NCBI RefSeq assembly: GCF_017161325.1
Contig: NZ_CP045670.1
Coordinates: 682,001-746,000 of the forward strand
Direction: 5' to 3'
Source: Treponema pedis
Lineage (GTDB): Bacteria; Spirochaetota; Spirochaetia; Treponematales; Treponemataceae
DNA: 64,000 bases
Shown here: positions 20,078-29,639 of the stretch, one piece after another
How the letters are laid out: every line of letters begins with the position of its first letter
Numbering within the stretch: the stretch's first letter is position 1
Translations under genes and position numbers: made by a program
Notes under the pieces: model-generated
The model's database searches: none
What the model saw: the letters and a program-made list of their open reading frames with translations, nothing else
What the model was told of the DNA's origin: nothing

Positions 20078-21118
20078 TTACTTAAAAACCAAAACCTCAT
20101 CTCCTGAAACGAAATAAACTGTTTGTAAATTTCGTTTATATTTTTTTGCCCCCTTGGATAGTGTGTATAACTTCAGTTTTATGCGTTTTGCATATTTCTC
20201 ATAATGTTTTTCATTAAAAATAAGAGACTGACTATCAACAAAGCACATGCCCCGAATGTTTTTGGTTTTATTCACGGTGTCGATTGTACTGTCTATTTTT
20301 ATCGGTGTATCTCCATTTAAAAAATATAATAATGTTTTATCTCCATTAATTTCTATATATTTAGTATATGAGTAAGAATCATATGGACAGGGGTTTATAT
20401 CATAGTGAAAATCTAAAAACAGTTTTACTACATACAAGTTGTAGAAAGCATATTTTACATTTGGATATGTTTTTATTCTTCCATTAATAACATAGTCGTA
20501 GGTTTTGATTTTTTTAAGATACCATTTTGTCTCCATAATATCATAGTCTGAATTTGAAGAATCACTAATATTATAATAAAATTTTAAAAAATCATCCGCA
20601 AAGCATGGAAATTTTGAATAATCCCATGCACCGGTATCTGAAAAAATAATACCATCCGTTAGCTTTGCCAATGAAGCGGCTGCAAAACCGTAAGCAGGCC
20701 AAGCACGCCCGTTAAAGTTCCAGAAACCATGAGCATTTATAATATACGGCATACGTTCTTCAATATCAGGAATCATAGCCTGTTTATCATCAAACACATA
20801 GTCTGATGTTATACATCTATCATCATCGAATGGATAAAAATCAACATGTGTAAAATCTGTAATTTTTTCTCCACAAACAATAAATTCATAACCAATCCAC
20901 ATTGTTTCATTTTCTTCAGGAGCTCTGAAGGGGGTGCTATCAGTAATTAATTCTTCATGTTCCGTTTTGTTATTATAAATTCCTGCATAAACATTAAAGT
21001 CAATATGTATATCATTTTTTAAGAAAAAATCTTTTATATTTTTTTTAAACTCTGCTAATAAATCACCAAATGAAAAATTTATCTCATTGCATGGATACAC
21101 AGCAAAATCAGCACTCAT
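20078..21118 (-). CDS. Hypothetical cytoplasmic protein, 346 aa
   Basis: I choose the ATG reading MSADFAVYPCNE (21118) because AGGAG lies eight bases upstream; the open frame extends another 27 codons without a site. No signal peptide, membrane helix or recognised catalytic motif is visible. Aromatic and acidic residues are frequent (WNFNGRAWPAYGFAAASLAK in the middle). It lies in the same attC interval as the DUF2075 and methyltransferase pseudogenes, with no attC between them, so sites may have been lost here. Confidence 0.6.
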   Translation of the reverse strand: MSADFAVYPCNEINFSFGDLLAEFKKNIKDFFLKNDIHIDFNVYAGIYNNKTEHEELITDSTPFRAPEENETMWIGYEFIVCGEKITDFTHVDFYPFDDDRCITSDYVFDDKQAMIPDIEERMPYIINAHGFWNFNGRAWPAYGFAAASLAKLTDGIIFSDTGAWDYSKFPCFADDFLKFYYNISDSSNSDYDIMETKWYLKKIKTYDYVINGRIKTYPNVKYAFYNLYVVKLFLDFHYDINPCPYDSYSYTKYIEINGDKTLLYFLNGDTPIKIDSTIDTVNKTKNIRGMCFVDSQSLIFNEKHYEKYAKRIKLKLYTLSKGAKKYKRNLQTVYFVSGDEVLVFK

Positions 21119-21225
21119 GTTTTTACTCCTTTGTATTATTAAAATATATAACTTTATTTTAAACAAGGTTATAATCAAATACCCTTTAAAGTTTTTCATC
21201 GATAGTTATTCATAATAGCATTTGC

Positions 21226-21657
21226 TTAAGCTTTTTTGCGGTTTTGCCCATTCGGCTTCATTATTCGCGATAATTCTAATACTGAGGATGATTCATGTTT
21301 ATTTACCACTAAGTCAAAGGTGTTTTCTTTAAATGGTAATTTATTATCATCAGCTATTACTTTTACAGTTATACCTTTTTTACTTAATCTATTCTTTGCT
21401 ATTTCAATATTTGGTGCATATCCTTCTGTAACATACATTTGCGGAGGTAATTTTTCGAAGGAATCGATAAATTCGCCTCCCCCTGTACCCATATCAAGAC
21501 ATATACTTGCATTTTTAAAATATGCCCTTAATAATTCTGTATAATTCCATGGCAATGGTAAATATTCTACGCAACCGTCAAGATATGAAAAATACTATCC
21601 ACTAAAATGCTGATTAAGTTCATATTCAAGACTTTTTCGTAATTCAATTTTATTCAT
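21226..21657 (-). pseudogene. SAM-dependent methyltransferase (type 11), nonsense-mutated and truncated
   Basis: From the ATG at 21657 (GGAG upstream) the frame reads MNKIELRKSLEYELNQHFSG, an in-frame TAG at 21595-21597 where relatives have Trp, then YFSYLDG and the class I methyltransferase motif LDMGTGGGEF, the acidic loop TEGYAPNIEIAK and LPFKENTFDLVVNKHES. After ILK-like RIMKPNG the sequence ends in a short unrelated tail, whereas relatives run about 250 aa. A TGG to TAG change plus loss of the C-terminus makes this inactive. Confidence 0.75.
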
Positions 21658-21688
21658 TTTTTCTCCATTCACGCACATTAGAGCGTAG

Positions 21689-21754
21689 TCCTAACATTGT
21701 TTTAAACCGCAACACAGCTTGACCGTGTTGTCGGCTTTGAAAATATTGTTATGC
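21689..21754 (-). repeat. Integron attC site C
   Basis: TCCTAAC (21689-21695) and GTTATGC (21748-21754) bound a 66-base site with arms TTTTAAACCG and CGGCTTTGAAAA and an ACACAGCTTGACCGTGT apex. It belongs to the alternative attC type also seen at 27998 and 35097. It closes the restriction-modification cassette. Confidence 0.8.
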
Positions 21755-21755
21755 T

Positions 21756-22889
21756 TTATTTTTCTTTTCTAAATACCATTATATACTGATGTATTTGATT
21801 TGCAACAAATGAAAACGGATAACCGTAAGGAAATAATTTTGCAGAACGGTCAGACCAGATTTTTAATCCTTTGTAATTTACATTTTGAATTTCATTTATT
21901 TTCTGAATGATGTTTGCATGAAGTAAATTTGTTTCTTTTTTTACCGGTTGCAAGTCTTTTACAAATACTACAATATAGCCATGCTTTTTTATATACGGCA
22001 AAACAAGTTCTACTGATTTTTTTAACGAATCATAAAATTCATCTACAGATAGATTTCCAAAATCTCTTTTATCGTCGGTAAAGGGAGTTGCAATATTCCC
22101 ATAAACATTGATGTCTGCTCCGGTTTTTTCTTTACTCATCATATTTGCATAAGGTGGATCAAGCAAAACAAGACTGATTTTTTCTCCAGCAAAAAGATTT
22201 TTCATTTGATTTTCATTACTTAAAACTTCTATGCAGTCTCCGCAAATTGTTTTAAACTCTTTTACGCCTATTTCTTTTGCAGCTAACTTATAAGCGTCGA
22301 TATATTTTTGATTCAAATCAATTCCAACAGCACGCCGATTAGAAAGTCCTGCTCCTAGCAGAGAACCGCCAACGCCCATAAAATAATCAAAGACAATTTC
22401 ATTTTCTTTTGTAAAAAACTCTATTATTTCTTTCATCAGCTGAGGAGGTTTAGGCGTTGGATGAAGTTTTCTTATTTCGTGTGCATAAGAATCTTTACCA
22501 TTAGTTGTGTAGAAAGTTGAAAAAACAGAAGTTGTAAAATCAAGCCATTCACCACCAGAGAGATTGTTCAAAGGATTGTTAATTTGATATTTTTCTCCGT
22601 CTGGAAAAATTATCATCTGTTTAGAATTCCCCAAAATGCGAGCTTCGTCAATTTTTTCTAAAACCCAATTTGGAAGATTTAATCCTTCAGTTGATTTATA
22701 AATTTCTAAAAATGGAACTGCCTCTTTGTATTGTTCGCGGGCAATTTTATTCTTTTCTTTGTATGAATTAAGAGAAGTTTTTACTTGTTTTTCAATTTTC
22801 TCAATCACAGAATCAATATTCTCAACTCCATATTTTTGAAGTTCCGCTCTTACTTTTTCTAAATCAATAAAACTCTTTTTACTAGCCAT
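21756..22889 (-). CDS. DNA methyltransferase M3 of the R-M operon (N6/N4 type)
   Basis: 377 aa. A motif X-like HPTPKPPQLMKEII precedes motif I DYFMGVGGSLLGAGL with the ribose-binding acid in AVGIDLNQKY, then LLDPPYANMM as the catalytic DPPY motif IV. This places it in the N6-adenine / N4-cytosine amino-methyltransferase family. The N-terminal 110 residues are a charged helical region that may help target recognition. It is the last gene of a four-gene operon, one base after the endonuclease gene, and abuts attC C. Having a third methylase beside two Dam-type enzymes is unusual. Confidence 0.85.
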   Translation of the reverse strand: MASKKSFIDLEKVRAELQKYGVENIDSVIEKIEKQVKTSLNSYKEKNKIAREQYKEAVPFLEIYKSTEGLNLPNWVLEKIDEARILGNSKQMIIFPDGEKYQINNPLNNLSGGEWLDFTTSVFSTFYTTNGKDSYAHEIRKLHPTPKPPQLMKEIIEFFTKENEIVFDYFMGVGGSLLGAGLSNRRAVGIDLNQKYIDAYKLAAKEIGVKEFKTICGDCIEVLSNENQMKNLFAGEKISLVLLDPPYANMMSKEKTGADINVYGNIATPFTDDKRDFGNLSVDEFYDSLKKSVELVLPYIKKHGYIVVFVKDLQPVKKETNLLHANIIQKINEIQNVNYKGLKIWSDRSAKLFPYGYPFSFVANQIHQYIMVFRKEK

Positions 22890-22890
22890 A

Positions 22891-24279
22891 TTAATTCCAA
22901 TAATCTAAAAGATTTGAAATTGCACGTTTAAAAAGTTTAGGAGCTTTTATACCAAGAACGAGTTTGCCGTTTTCGTTAAGCAAAAATCCTACTTCGATTT
23001 CGGCAATTTGTTCATTTTTACTGCCATAAAGGACAACTGTTCTGACAATCTTAAATTCAGGATAGTAGACTTTCAAATATCTTTCGTCGAATGTGTCATA
23101 ATTATTCAGTTCGTCGATTCCGTTCCGCTTGAGCTCATATTTTTTGCCTTCGATTGTGATAACTTCTGTTTCTGAAATATCAAGCAAGACTAAATCAGGA
23201 ATAAAAATAATCTGATTTTTATCGCCGGCTTTATACGCATCTCGGTCTGCATATTTTTCAAGTGCAAGATGTTCACCGTTTTTTGTTACGAAATATCCTT
23301 TTTCACAACCTGCATGATTTTCAAAAATGGAATAACTTTCAGTAAAATTCTCTACAACCAAATGAATAAAAATTGTTCCGAGTTTTTCTCCTTTTGTTTC
23401 ATAATGCCAATAATCTTCCGGTAAAGTTGCCTTTGGGAGTCCTAAACCTTCCAATTCTATTCCAAGAACATTTGCAATCTGAACAAATTTGTTTGTTTTT
23501 CCAACATGTTTTTGCTCAAGTCCGTGCATAATGATTTCAATTTTTCCTTTAAATCCAAGTTTTCTGATGACAGCAGAAATAATACTCAAAGCTCCAATAT
23601 TCGGGTCGTGAGAAAGCCCACCACTTTTATATAATCGACCCGAAACTTGAATCCGGTCCTCATCTGCAATATTTATGGCTATAGGAATATTTCCTTTTGG
23701 GGCAGGTCGCATAGCAGCTTTTGCAATTCTGAGTTCTTCAATTGAAGTAAATGGCTTAAAAATTTTAGGTTCAAGTTTCTTTCCTAAGATTTCTACGCCA
23801 AGTGTTAGAAGCAAGCGTGTTCCAAAAATGTAAGTTTCAGTTGGCTTGTCTTTTTGTCCGACTTGCAAAGCATAAAGCATTATCAATTTTGTTTTTGGGT
23901 AGTAATTCTGAATAAAAACAAACTTTGAGCATCGTTGATAAACGCCTGTATTACGGCTTTCTTTGTCGTCAGTTTTTGTTTCTTCGATTGCGTAAAGCGG
24001 AGTATCTTTTACTGTCGGTAAATTGTTCTGATAGAAAACGAGGAAATCCGTAAAACTTGAACTTCCAGAAACTGTTTTTATGTAAACTTTGTCAACTTTG
24101 GCACATTTGAAGCCAATAACTTCATATGTAAATGAAAATATTTTATCTTTGTTCAAAAGAGGAATTATACGAATTGAATCTCCAAAGAATCCACAATTCC
24201 GGTCTTTTGCGAAGTATTCAAAAATCATTTTCAAAACATCTTTCTTAGGTCTTTCTTCTGTCAAAATCCACAAATTCAT
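22891..24279 (-). CDS. Probable type II restriction endonuclease
   Basis: 462 aa of no family I can name with certainty. It sits between methyltransferase genes in one operon, where a nuclease is expected. TDFLVFYQN followed by YAIEETKTDD is a plausible PD-(D/E)XK core (acid ... E-x-K variant), and the flanking sequence has the beta-strand pattern of such nucleases. FIPDLVLLDISETEVITIEGKKYE near the C-terminus is a second nuclease-like patch. Assignment rests on context plus these motifs. It ends one base before M3 and starts eight bases after M2. Confidence 0.6.
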   Translation of the reverse strand: MNLWILTEERPKKDVLKMIFEYFAKDRNCGFFGDSIRIIPLLNKDKIFSFTYEVIGFKCAKVDKVYIKTVSGSSSFTDFLVFYQNNLPTVKDTPLYAIEETKTDDKESRNTGVYQRCSKFVFIQNYYPKTKLIMLYALQVGQKDKPTETYIFGTRLLLTLGVEILGKKLEPKIFKPFTSIEELRIAKAAMRPAPKGNIPIAINIADEDRIQVSGRLYKSGGLSHDPNIGALSIISAVIRKLGFKGKIEIIMHGLEQKHVGKTNKFVQIANVLGIELEGLGLPKATLPEDYWHYETKGEKLGTIFIHLVVENFTESYSIFENHAGCEKGYFVTKNGEHLALEKYADRDAYKAGDKNQIIFIPDLVLLDISETEVITIEGKKYELKRNGIDELNNYDTFDERYLKVYYPEFKIVRTVVLYGSKNEQIAEIEVGFLLNENGKLVLGIKAPKLFKRAISNLLDYWN

Positions 24280-24287
24280 TTTTACAT

Positions 24288-25349
24288 CTATTTTTTTAGT
24301 ATATATAATTGTTCAAAAACTGTTTTTTTTGTCCGAGCAAGACCATTGTTATTACTCTTAAATCTTGCATACTCAAATTGCTCTAATTTTACATTTCCAT
24401 ACCGGCTCAGAGTTTTTATTATTTTTTCTGACGGCATTATTCCTTCTGAATTGTAACTTAATACAAGAAATTTATACTTCGCTTCTTTTACAATTTTATC
24501 TAAATCTTCTAAAGCGGTTGTAGGATTACAAAATCTTGATTTTTGAGAAGAATAATCTCTCATTCCTGTAACACCACGCAATTTTGGTTCGTCATATTTT
24601 GCGATTGTTTCTAAAATATGATAGTTTGGAGCATACTGCCGCTCGTTGTATGGTGGGTCAAGATATAAAATGTCTACATCGATTTTATCCAAAAGGTTCA
24701 TACTGTCGTCATTATAGACTATATTTTCTTTTCCATTATTTACAAATTGAATTGTTCTCAATTCCAATGGCCTTAAAGCTCTAAAATCCCAGTGTTTATG
24801 AAACGCCGCATAAACTCCTGCAATATTTGAATAAAAACCGATTGTTTCTATTAGACAAGCAAGCAAAATAAAATACTCGTTTTCAGAAATCAAATTTTTA
24901 TTTTTCCAGTTTTCAATTTGCTGACGAATTGCATCAATTTTTTTACCGTTTTCATCTATAAAGTACATACGTGGTTGAGGAAGTTCTTTTGTACCTGATG
25001 GCGTATAATTTTTATAAATAAAACCTTCTACACCTTCAAGAGAATTAAGATAATTTGCAACAATTTCTAATGAACTTTGAAATAAACTTTCAGAATCTTG
25101 CTTAGGGAGATTTTTTATTAAGTTTTCAAATTTTGGTTCTTCGTTATTTTCAATATAGGCTTTTTGCAAGCAATAAGACAAATACAAAATATCAGAAGAA
25201 GAAACCTGCAAGCCTTTTAATTTAAAAAAATGACCTACATTTGTTGTTCCTGCAAAAAAATCAAAGAAAGTTTCACCAGTTACATTATTGGCTTGGAGAA
25301 TTGTGTAAATATTTTCCAATATGTTTTCTTTATTTCCAATGTATCGCAT
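24288..25349 (-). CDS. D12-class adenine methyltransferase M2
   Basis: 353 aa. MRYIGNKENILENI at the N-terminus and FFDFFAGTTNVGHFF (motif I) are typical of Dam/D12 N6-adenine methylases; the catalytic motif is YLDPPYNERQYAPNYH. Paired D12 enzymes usually methylate the two strands of an asymmetric site, as in type IIS systems such as FokI. It begins two bases after M1 ends, so expression is coupled. Confidence 0.88.
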   Translation of the reverse strand: MRYIGNKENILENIYTILQANNVTGETFFDFFAGTTNVGHFFKLKGLQVSSSDILYLSYCLQKAYIENNEEPKFENLIKNLPKQDSESLFQSSLEIVANYLNSLEGVEGFIYKNYTPSGTKELPQPRMYFIDENGKKIDAIRQQIENWKNKNLISENEYFILLACLIETIGFYSNIAGVYAAFHKHWDFRALRPLELRTIQFVNNGKENIVYNDDSMNLLDKIDVDILYLDPPYNERQYAPNYHILETIAKYDEPKLRGVTGMRDYSSQKSRFCNPTTALEDLDKIVKEAKYKFLVLSYNSEGIMPSEKIIKTLSRYGNVKLEQFEYARFKSNNNGLARTKKTVFEQLYILKK

Positions 25350-25351
25350 TT

Positions 25352-26260
25352 TTAAGCCAACTTTAGAGCGAATTTTTCTTGAGCCAAAGTTTGAGGATTG
25401 TAATTAGTTATTAAAACCTCAACAGTTGAATTCTTATTTCGGTCAATTGTGTGATAATTTGAATTTGAATAATTCTTTACAAGATATGAAACAAAATATT
25501 TTTTTCCTTCAATCCAGTTTTTTAAAATCAGATTCTCTTTACCTTTATGTTCAAGAACATTTGAAAGAGCAAAATAAACATTTTTTTTATTCAACTCGTC
25601 AAGAATTTGCAAAAGTTTTTTTTCTTGTTCTTCGTTCCAGCCTGTAAAACCTCGCTTACCGTCATTGTAAGTGCCAGTCGTAATTAAATATGGCGGGTCG
25701 CAATAAACAAAATCGTCTTCACAAAGTTTTGAAAAATCAAATTCATCAAAATTGAAAGAAGTAAATTCTGTATTTTTTGAATTAAGTTCTTTTAGAAAAT
25801 TCAAAAGATTTGTTTTCATGTGTTCATTAAAACAACTTCTATCTTTACCAAAAGGATTGTTGAATCCGTGAGAATTATTAAATCTTATCTGATGATTAAA
25901 AGAGTACGCCGTTAAAACAAATAAATCAAGAGGATTTTTTTCTTGATTGTAAAATTTTCGTAATTCCAAGTAGCCGTCTTTATTTGTAAGCGAAAGATTG
26001 AACTGCTTTATACGGTTTTCAATATGGTTTATAACATCATTTTCAGATAAAGATTCAAATTTTTTATATAAATCAATTAAATATGAAAGATTATCATTAA
26101 AAATTACTTTTTTTGCAGATACATTTATGCCGACATTGCAGCCGCCGCAGAATAAATCTACGAAAGTTCCTATATTTTCAGGAAAAAGCGGCAAAATTTG
26201 TGGAAGTATTTTATATTTTCCACCTATATAATTCATAGGTGATGCAATAATCCGGTTCAT
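25352..26260 (-). CDS. D12-class adenine methyltransferase M1
   Basis: 302 aa, first gene of the R-M operon. PMNYIGGKYKILPQIL and FVDLFCGGCNVGIN are the Dam-family binding motifs, and FVYCDPPYLITTGTY is the catalytic motif. A TATAAT with extended TG (TTGGTATAAT) lies 6 bases before the ATG at 26260, so transcription may begin at or very near the start codon, giving a leaderless message; alternatively the ATG in PMNYIGG is used. Making the methylases first would protect the host before the nuclease accumulates. Confidence 0.88.
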   Translation of the reverse strand: MNRIIASPMNYIGGKYKILPQILPLFPENIGTFVDLFCGGCNVGINVSAKKVIFNDNLSYLIDLYKKFESLSENDVINHIENRIKQFNLSLTNKDGYLELRKFYNQEKNPLDLFVLTAYSFNHQIRFNNSHGFNNPFGKDRSCFNEHMKTNLLNFLKELNSKNTEFTSFNFDEFDFSKLCEDDFVYCDPPYLITTGTYNDGKRGFTGWNEEQEKKLLQILDELNKKNVYFALSNVLEHKGKENLILKNWIEGKKYFVSYLVKNYSNSNYHTIDRNKNSTVEVLITNYNPQTLAQEKFALKLA

Positions 26261-26330
26261 ATTCCAATTATACCAAATTTTTACAAAAATTTATACTACC
26301 TTTTTAGTCTTCCGCGTCAGTGGCGTGTCC

Positions 26331-26444
26331 ATCCAACATTCGCTTAACCTGCGAGGCGTACATGGCGCAATTCTTGCCGAGGAGCGCAGCGACGACTAGC
26401 AAAAATCGTGACATAACCGAGTCAGGCTGAAGCAGGTGTTAGGT
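26331..26444 (-). repeat. Integron attC site D (long form)
   Basis: ATCCAAC (26331-26337) and GTTAGGT (26438-26444) bound a 114-base site. The arms ATTCGCTTAACCTG and GTCAGGCTGAAGCAGG are canonical; the variable apex is expanded and shares AAAATCGTGACA-like sequence with the long site at 33214. Confidence 0.88.
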
Positions 26445-26452
26445 GCTTTCTT

Positions 26453-26926
26453 CTATACCAAAATAGCATATTCATAAAGACTGTCTTCTTTGCCATTACA
26501 AATTCTTTTCCTTACTTTATCATGTGGATTAATAACACTTCCCTTCTTTTCCATATATACGTCGTTATTATCAATCTTCCACTTATACTTTTTACGATAC
26601 TTTAAAACCTGTCCTAGATATGATCCAAGCTGAAATAATAACTCATTATTATCTAGCACTTTTGCTTTATCCTCTTTTTGTAATATTTCCTCAATGTAAT
26701 CATCCAGTAATTTTAACGATTGTATTGTACATAGCATAAATCCATACTTTTTTCTAAGTATATTTAATACCACTATTGATGACATTTCTATCAATGCGAT
26801 TGGCTTTAAACCACCATTCTTCATCCGCATTTTTAGGAAAAATGCTCCAATAAATATAATTATTGGTATAGACAACATTGTTAACAATACAATTGGAAAT
26901 ATGTCTTTAATAGTTATCATATTCAA
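26453..26926 (-). CDS. Hypothetical protein with one N-terminal membrane helix
   Basis: 157 aa: a hydrophobic segment at residues 9-30 (FPIVLLTMLSIPIIIFIGAFFL) followed by a cytoplasmic-looking charged domain rich in Lys and Leu. No known motif is seen. It is a single-gene cassette between attC E and attC D. Confidence 0.6.
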   Translation of the reverse strand: MNMITIKDIFPIVLLTMLSIPIIIFIGAFFLKMRMKNGGLKPIALIEMSSIVVLNILRKKYGFMLCTIQSLKLLDDYIEEILQKEDKAKVLDNNELLFQLGSYLGQVLKYRKKYKWKIDNNDVYMEKKGSVINPHDKVRKRICNGKEDSLYEYAILV

Positions 26927-27048
26927 GTCTCCAAAATATAATCACCTGTTTCAAAGGGTCATCTTTCTAAAATTGAATGACATAAGGACATATATGACTA
27001 CGAAAAAAATCATTCAGTAATACTTATAGTGCGCCGTAAGGCAAGTCC

Positions 27049-27115
27049 GCCTAACATTCGCTTAACCTGCATTTGCAGGCTCCTCCGCAATGCCAGGTTG
27101 AAGCGGGAGTTATGT
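27049..27115 (-). repeat. Integron attC site E
   Basis: GCCTAAC (27049-27055) and GTTATGT (27109-27115) with arms ATTCGCTTAACCTG and CCAGGTTGAAGCGGG around a TTTGCAGGCTCCTCCGCAA apex. The spacing and arms match sites G and J closely. Confidence 0.9.
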
Positions 27116-27120
27116 GATTT

Positions 27121-27447
27121 TTATAATTCAAAACCTTTTTCCTTATACCTTTCAATATTCTTTTTACTACCGGTACCATTAATTATCCATTGTGATATGA
27201 AATCGGGATTTTTAATTATTTTCCCACTTTGTCTTTCTCTATATTCTCCCGGCTTTGCTTCTATAATAGCCCTATCATCATTCGGAATTGTGAATAATTC
27301 TTTATGATTTTCTCTTTTTATTTTAATCTCGTTTTCAGTTATAGATTCTATAATCCCGCTTGTTTGGTATTGTTCTAACAATTCATTATTTTCATTGTAA
27401 TAGTTAATTCCAATGAGTATTAGTTTGCCAATTCCATTTTTATTCAT
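27121..27447 (-). CDS. Hypothetical cassette protein, 108 aa
   Basis: A small hydrophilic protein with alternating charged strands (GKLILIGINYY, NEIKIKRENHKELFTIPND), probably all-beta at the start. No signal peptide or recognised domain. AAGGAGAAAAG precedes the ATG at 27447. It is a single-gene cassette closed by attC E. Confidence 0.6.
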   Translation of the reverse strand: MNKNGIGKLILIGINYYNENNELLEQYQTSGIIESITENEIKIKRENHKELFTIPNDDRAIIEAKPGEYRERQSGKIIKNPDFISQWIINGTGSKKNIERYKEKGFEL

Positions 27448-27465
27448 CTTTTCTCCTTATTTTGA

Positions 27466-27966
27466 TTAGTTTTTTTGAGGCGAATATTTTTCTTTTATAA
27501 AAGATTTAATTTCAAGTTCTTCCTCTTTTGAATTAAAGAAATGTCGGGGAATTAAAATAGCTTTTGTATATGATACATAAACTGCGATTAATTTTTTATT
27601 GATAATAATTTTTCTGAAATCCTCAAGCGTATAACTAAACGAACCTCTACAAGATGCTAAATTTATACCATTCTCTGTTAATGTGAGTATAATCTCATCT
27701 TTTAAGGTCCTATCACTCTTAAATGAATAATTTCTAAAAATTTTAAGTATTAAAAAATATATGGCAAAGATAAATAAAACAGGTAATAATTGAGCTATTA
27801 TATTTTCAATTCTTGGATACTTTATTATGCTTGAAATTGTGCTTGAGAAAATTACAAAAAAACAAATAAGCAGCATAAAAAAATAACTTTTTTTATGTAG
27901 AATGGCTGCTCTATAAAAATTTGTATAATCTTCCAAACTTAATTTACCTTTTAGAACATATTCCAT
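27466..27966 (-). CDS. YcxB-like membrane protein
   Basis: I start at the ATG reading MEYVLKGKLSLEDY (27966), which has GGGAG seven bases upstream; the longer frame runs into the attC. The 166-aa protein has two membrane helices (FFMLLICFFVIFSSTISSII and LLPVLFIFAIYFLILKIF) followed by a beta-rich region with LTLTENGINLASCRGSFSYTLEDFRKI, the pattern of YcxB-family proteins of unknown function. It lies 18 bases before the 108-aa gene, and no attC separates them, so both may share one cassette. Confidence 0.6.
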   Translation of the reverse strand: MEYVLKGKLSLEDYTNFYRAAILHKKSYFFMLLICFFVIFSSTISSIIKYPRIENIIAQLLPVLFIFAIYFLILKIFRNYSFKSDRTLKDEIILTLTENGINLASCRGSFSYTLEDFRKIIINKKLIAVYVSYTKAILIPRHFFNSKEEELEIKSFIKEKYSPQKN

Positions 27967-27997
27967 TTTTTTCTCCCTGTGCCACAGCGGGGCATCC

Positions 27998-28064
27998 ACA
28001 TAACTACGCGCTTAAACGGTTTTGCAGCGTGACCGCAAAATCCGATTTGAAGCACATGTTACGT
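27998..28064 (-). repeat. Integron attC site F
   Basis: ACATAAC (27998-28004) and GTTACGT (28058-28064) with arms CGCTTAAACGG and CCGATTTGAAGC and a TTTTGCAGCGTGACCGCAAAA apex. It is nearly identical to site K, so F and K belong to one attC subfamily. Confidence 0.85.
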
Positions 28065-28066
28065 GC

Positions 28067-29002
28067 TTATTCCTTGAATACATTATTTCTATGATAGGAA
28101 ACATAATAAGCATTGTCTTCTGTAATTTCAATTTTCATATCAGAATTTATATTCATAAATATTCTATCATACTCATTGATTTTTAGTGAAATAAGTATGC
28201 TTCCGTCTTTATCAAAACTAATTAATCCTTTATCTACAAGTTTATCGTGATTGGGACAAAGTTATAAACCATTTCCAATATCAAGCTTTTCTTTTTTATC
28301 ACTTACACTCCATGGCTTCAAATGGCTTGCTACCAATAAATCTGTGCACTGAACTCCGCATAGACAACATTTTTTATATTTTTCTAATAAATTTTTTCTA
28401 AACTTATCTTGATTAATTCGTACTTTTACAATAGCTTCCTTTTCTTCTCCTGTAAAATCAGCACAATTCTTTTCAATTTCTATAATTCTATTGTTATAAT
28501 TCTGGGTATAATTATTTATATACTCTAAAACGCTTTGTTTTAAATTTTCTTCTCCATACCAAACATTTCTACCTTTAAAATCGATTTTAAAGGTTCTTTC
28601 ATTTTCAGGTATTAAAAATACATCGTTAGAAACTATATTATAAAAATTATGATCTTGTAGATTTCTTTCAAACATTACTTCATTTGGAACAATTTGATGT
28701 TCTCTGTAAACAGTAGCATTTTTATACCATCCTACAATAACTTGCCCACCTGTTTTTCTTGTAGAACACCAAACAACTAAAATGTTTTCCGCTTTTTCAA
28801 AAGCATTTGTATCTAACTTAGAAACATCTATTACAGCTTTTGTTGATTGTACATATCCATAATATGTACCATTAAAACTTTTATAATTATGGATTTCATG
28901 TCCAATTTGAGTTTTATTATACGAACCACCATTGACAGGTTTATCAGAAACATCTCCATTATATGAAGATGACCATCCTATTTTACAAAAAAGTATTTCC
29001 AT
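28067..29002 (-). pseudogene. HNH endonuclease with an in-frame stop inside the HNH motif
   Basis: The frame from 29002 encodes a 180-residue N-terminal domain (GWSSSYNGD, VIVGWYKNATVY) and then the HNH nuclease start, CCLCGVQCTDLLVASHLKPW, before TAA at 28262-28264. The same frame continues directly with LCPNHDKLVDKGLISFDKDG to a stop at 28067. Relatives read DPENGLLLCPNHD, so the TAA replaces a leucine (one base from TTA). The truncated protein loses the final His of the catalytic motif. Inferred role of the parent: a restriction-like defence nuclease. Confidence 0.8.
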
Positions 29003-29041
29003 TTTTTTTATTTTTCAACCTGCGCCCCAGTGCGGGCATCC

Positions 29042-29107
29042 ATCTAACATTCGCTTAACCTGCATTTGCGGCTCCTCCGCAATGTCAGGTTGAAGTGGGT
29101 GTTAGAC
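29042..29107 (-). repeat. Integron attC site G
   Basis: ATCTAAC (29042-29048) and GTTAGAC (29101-29107) fit the core consensus exactly. Arms ATTCGCTTAACCTG and CAGGTTGAAGTGGGT surround a TTTGCGGCTCCTCCGCAA apex. Confidence 0.92.
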
Positions 29108-29111
29108 ACTT

Positions 29112-29264
29112 TTACTTCTTGCTATTAAAAATAATAGCAGCTATAACGCCCGGAATCCAGCCTGAACAAGTTAAAAGCAGTGTAAGTAAAACTGCTCCGC
29201 AACCACGGTCTAAAACCGCCAATGGAGGAAAAATTATACATAATATTGCCCTTCCGCATCCCAT
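29112..29264 (-). CDS. Pmp3/YqaE-family small membrane protein
   Basis: This 50-aa protein has two membrane helices: IIFPPLAVLDRGCGAVLLTL and LTCSGWIPGVIAAIIF. The PPLAV...GCGA...G.IPG..A pattern is the Pmp3/YqaE (UPF0057) signature, a family linked to membrane potential and stress tolerance. It ends four bases before attC G, so it forms a one-gene cassette. Confidence 0.75.
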   Translation of the reverse strand: MGCGRAILCIIFPPLAVLDRGCGAVLLTLLLTCSGWIPGVIAAIIFNSKK

Positions 29265-29639
29265 CTTATAATCTCCCAGTCAATATTTCTTGCATTTATA
29301 TAATAAAATATTTCATATAATTTCTATATCAATGCTTTTTGTACTTATTCAAATATCAATATAATTTTTTATCACATCAACCAAATCGTTATCGCTTATA
29401 TTAATAAATACGCTTTTAATTTTAAACTATTTTACTTTTTATTACTATACATTCATAAATAAAAAATCTGAAAATTTTACTATAAAACTAAAATTTTATT
29501 TTCCTTATCCAAGTAGATATTATAATAGGATATGGCTTTATTCAAAAAATAAGCTATAAATCGGGTTTTAAAACTTTAATTTACAAAAACACATACCCCA
29601 ACTTTTCAAAGTTGCAGTTAATTGTGCCGTAAGACATCT
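29265..29639. other. AT-rich gap within the Pmp3 cassette
   Basis: About 375 bases upstream of the Pmp3-like gene with no credible frame, RNA or repeat; it presumably holds that gene's promoter. Confidence 0.4.
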
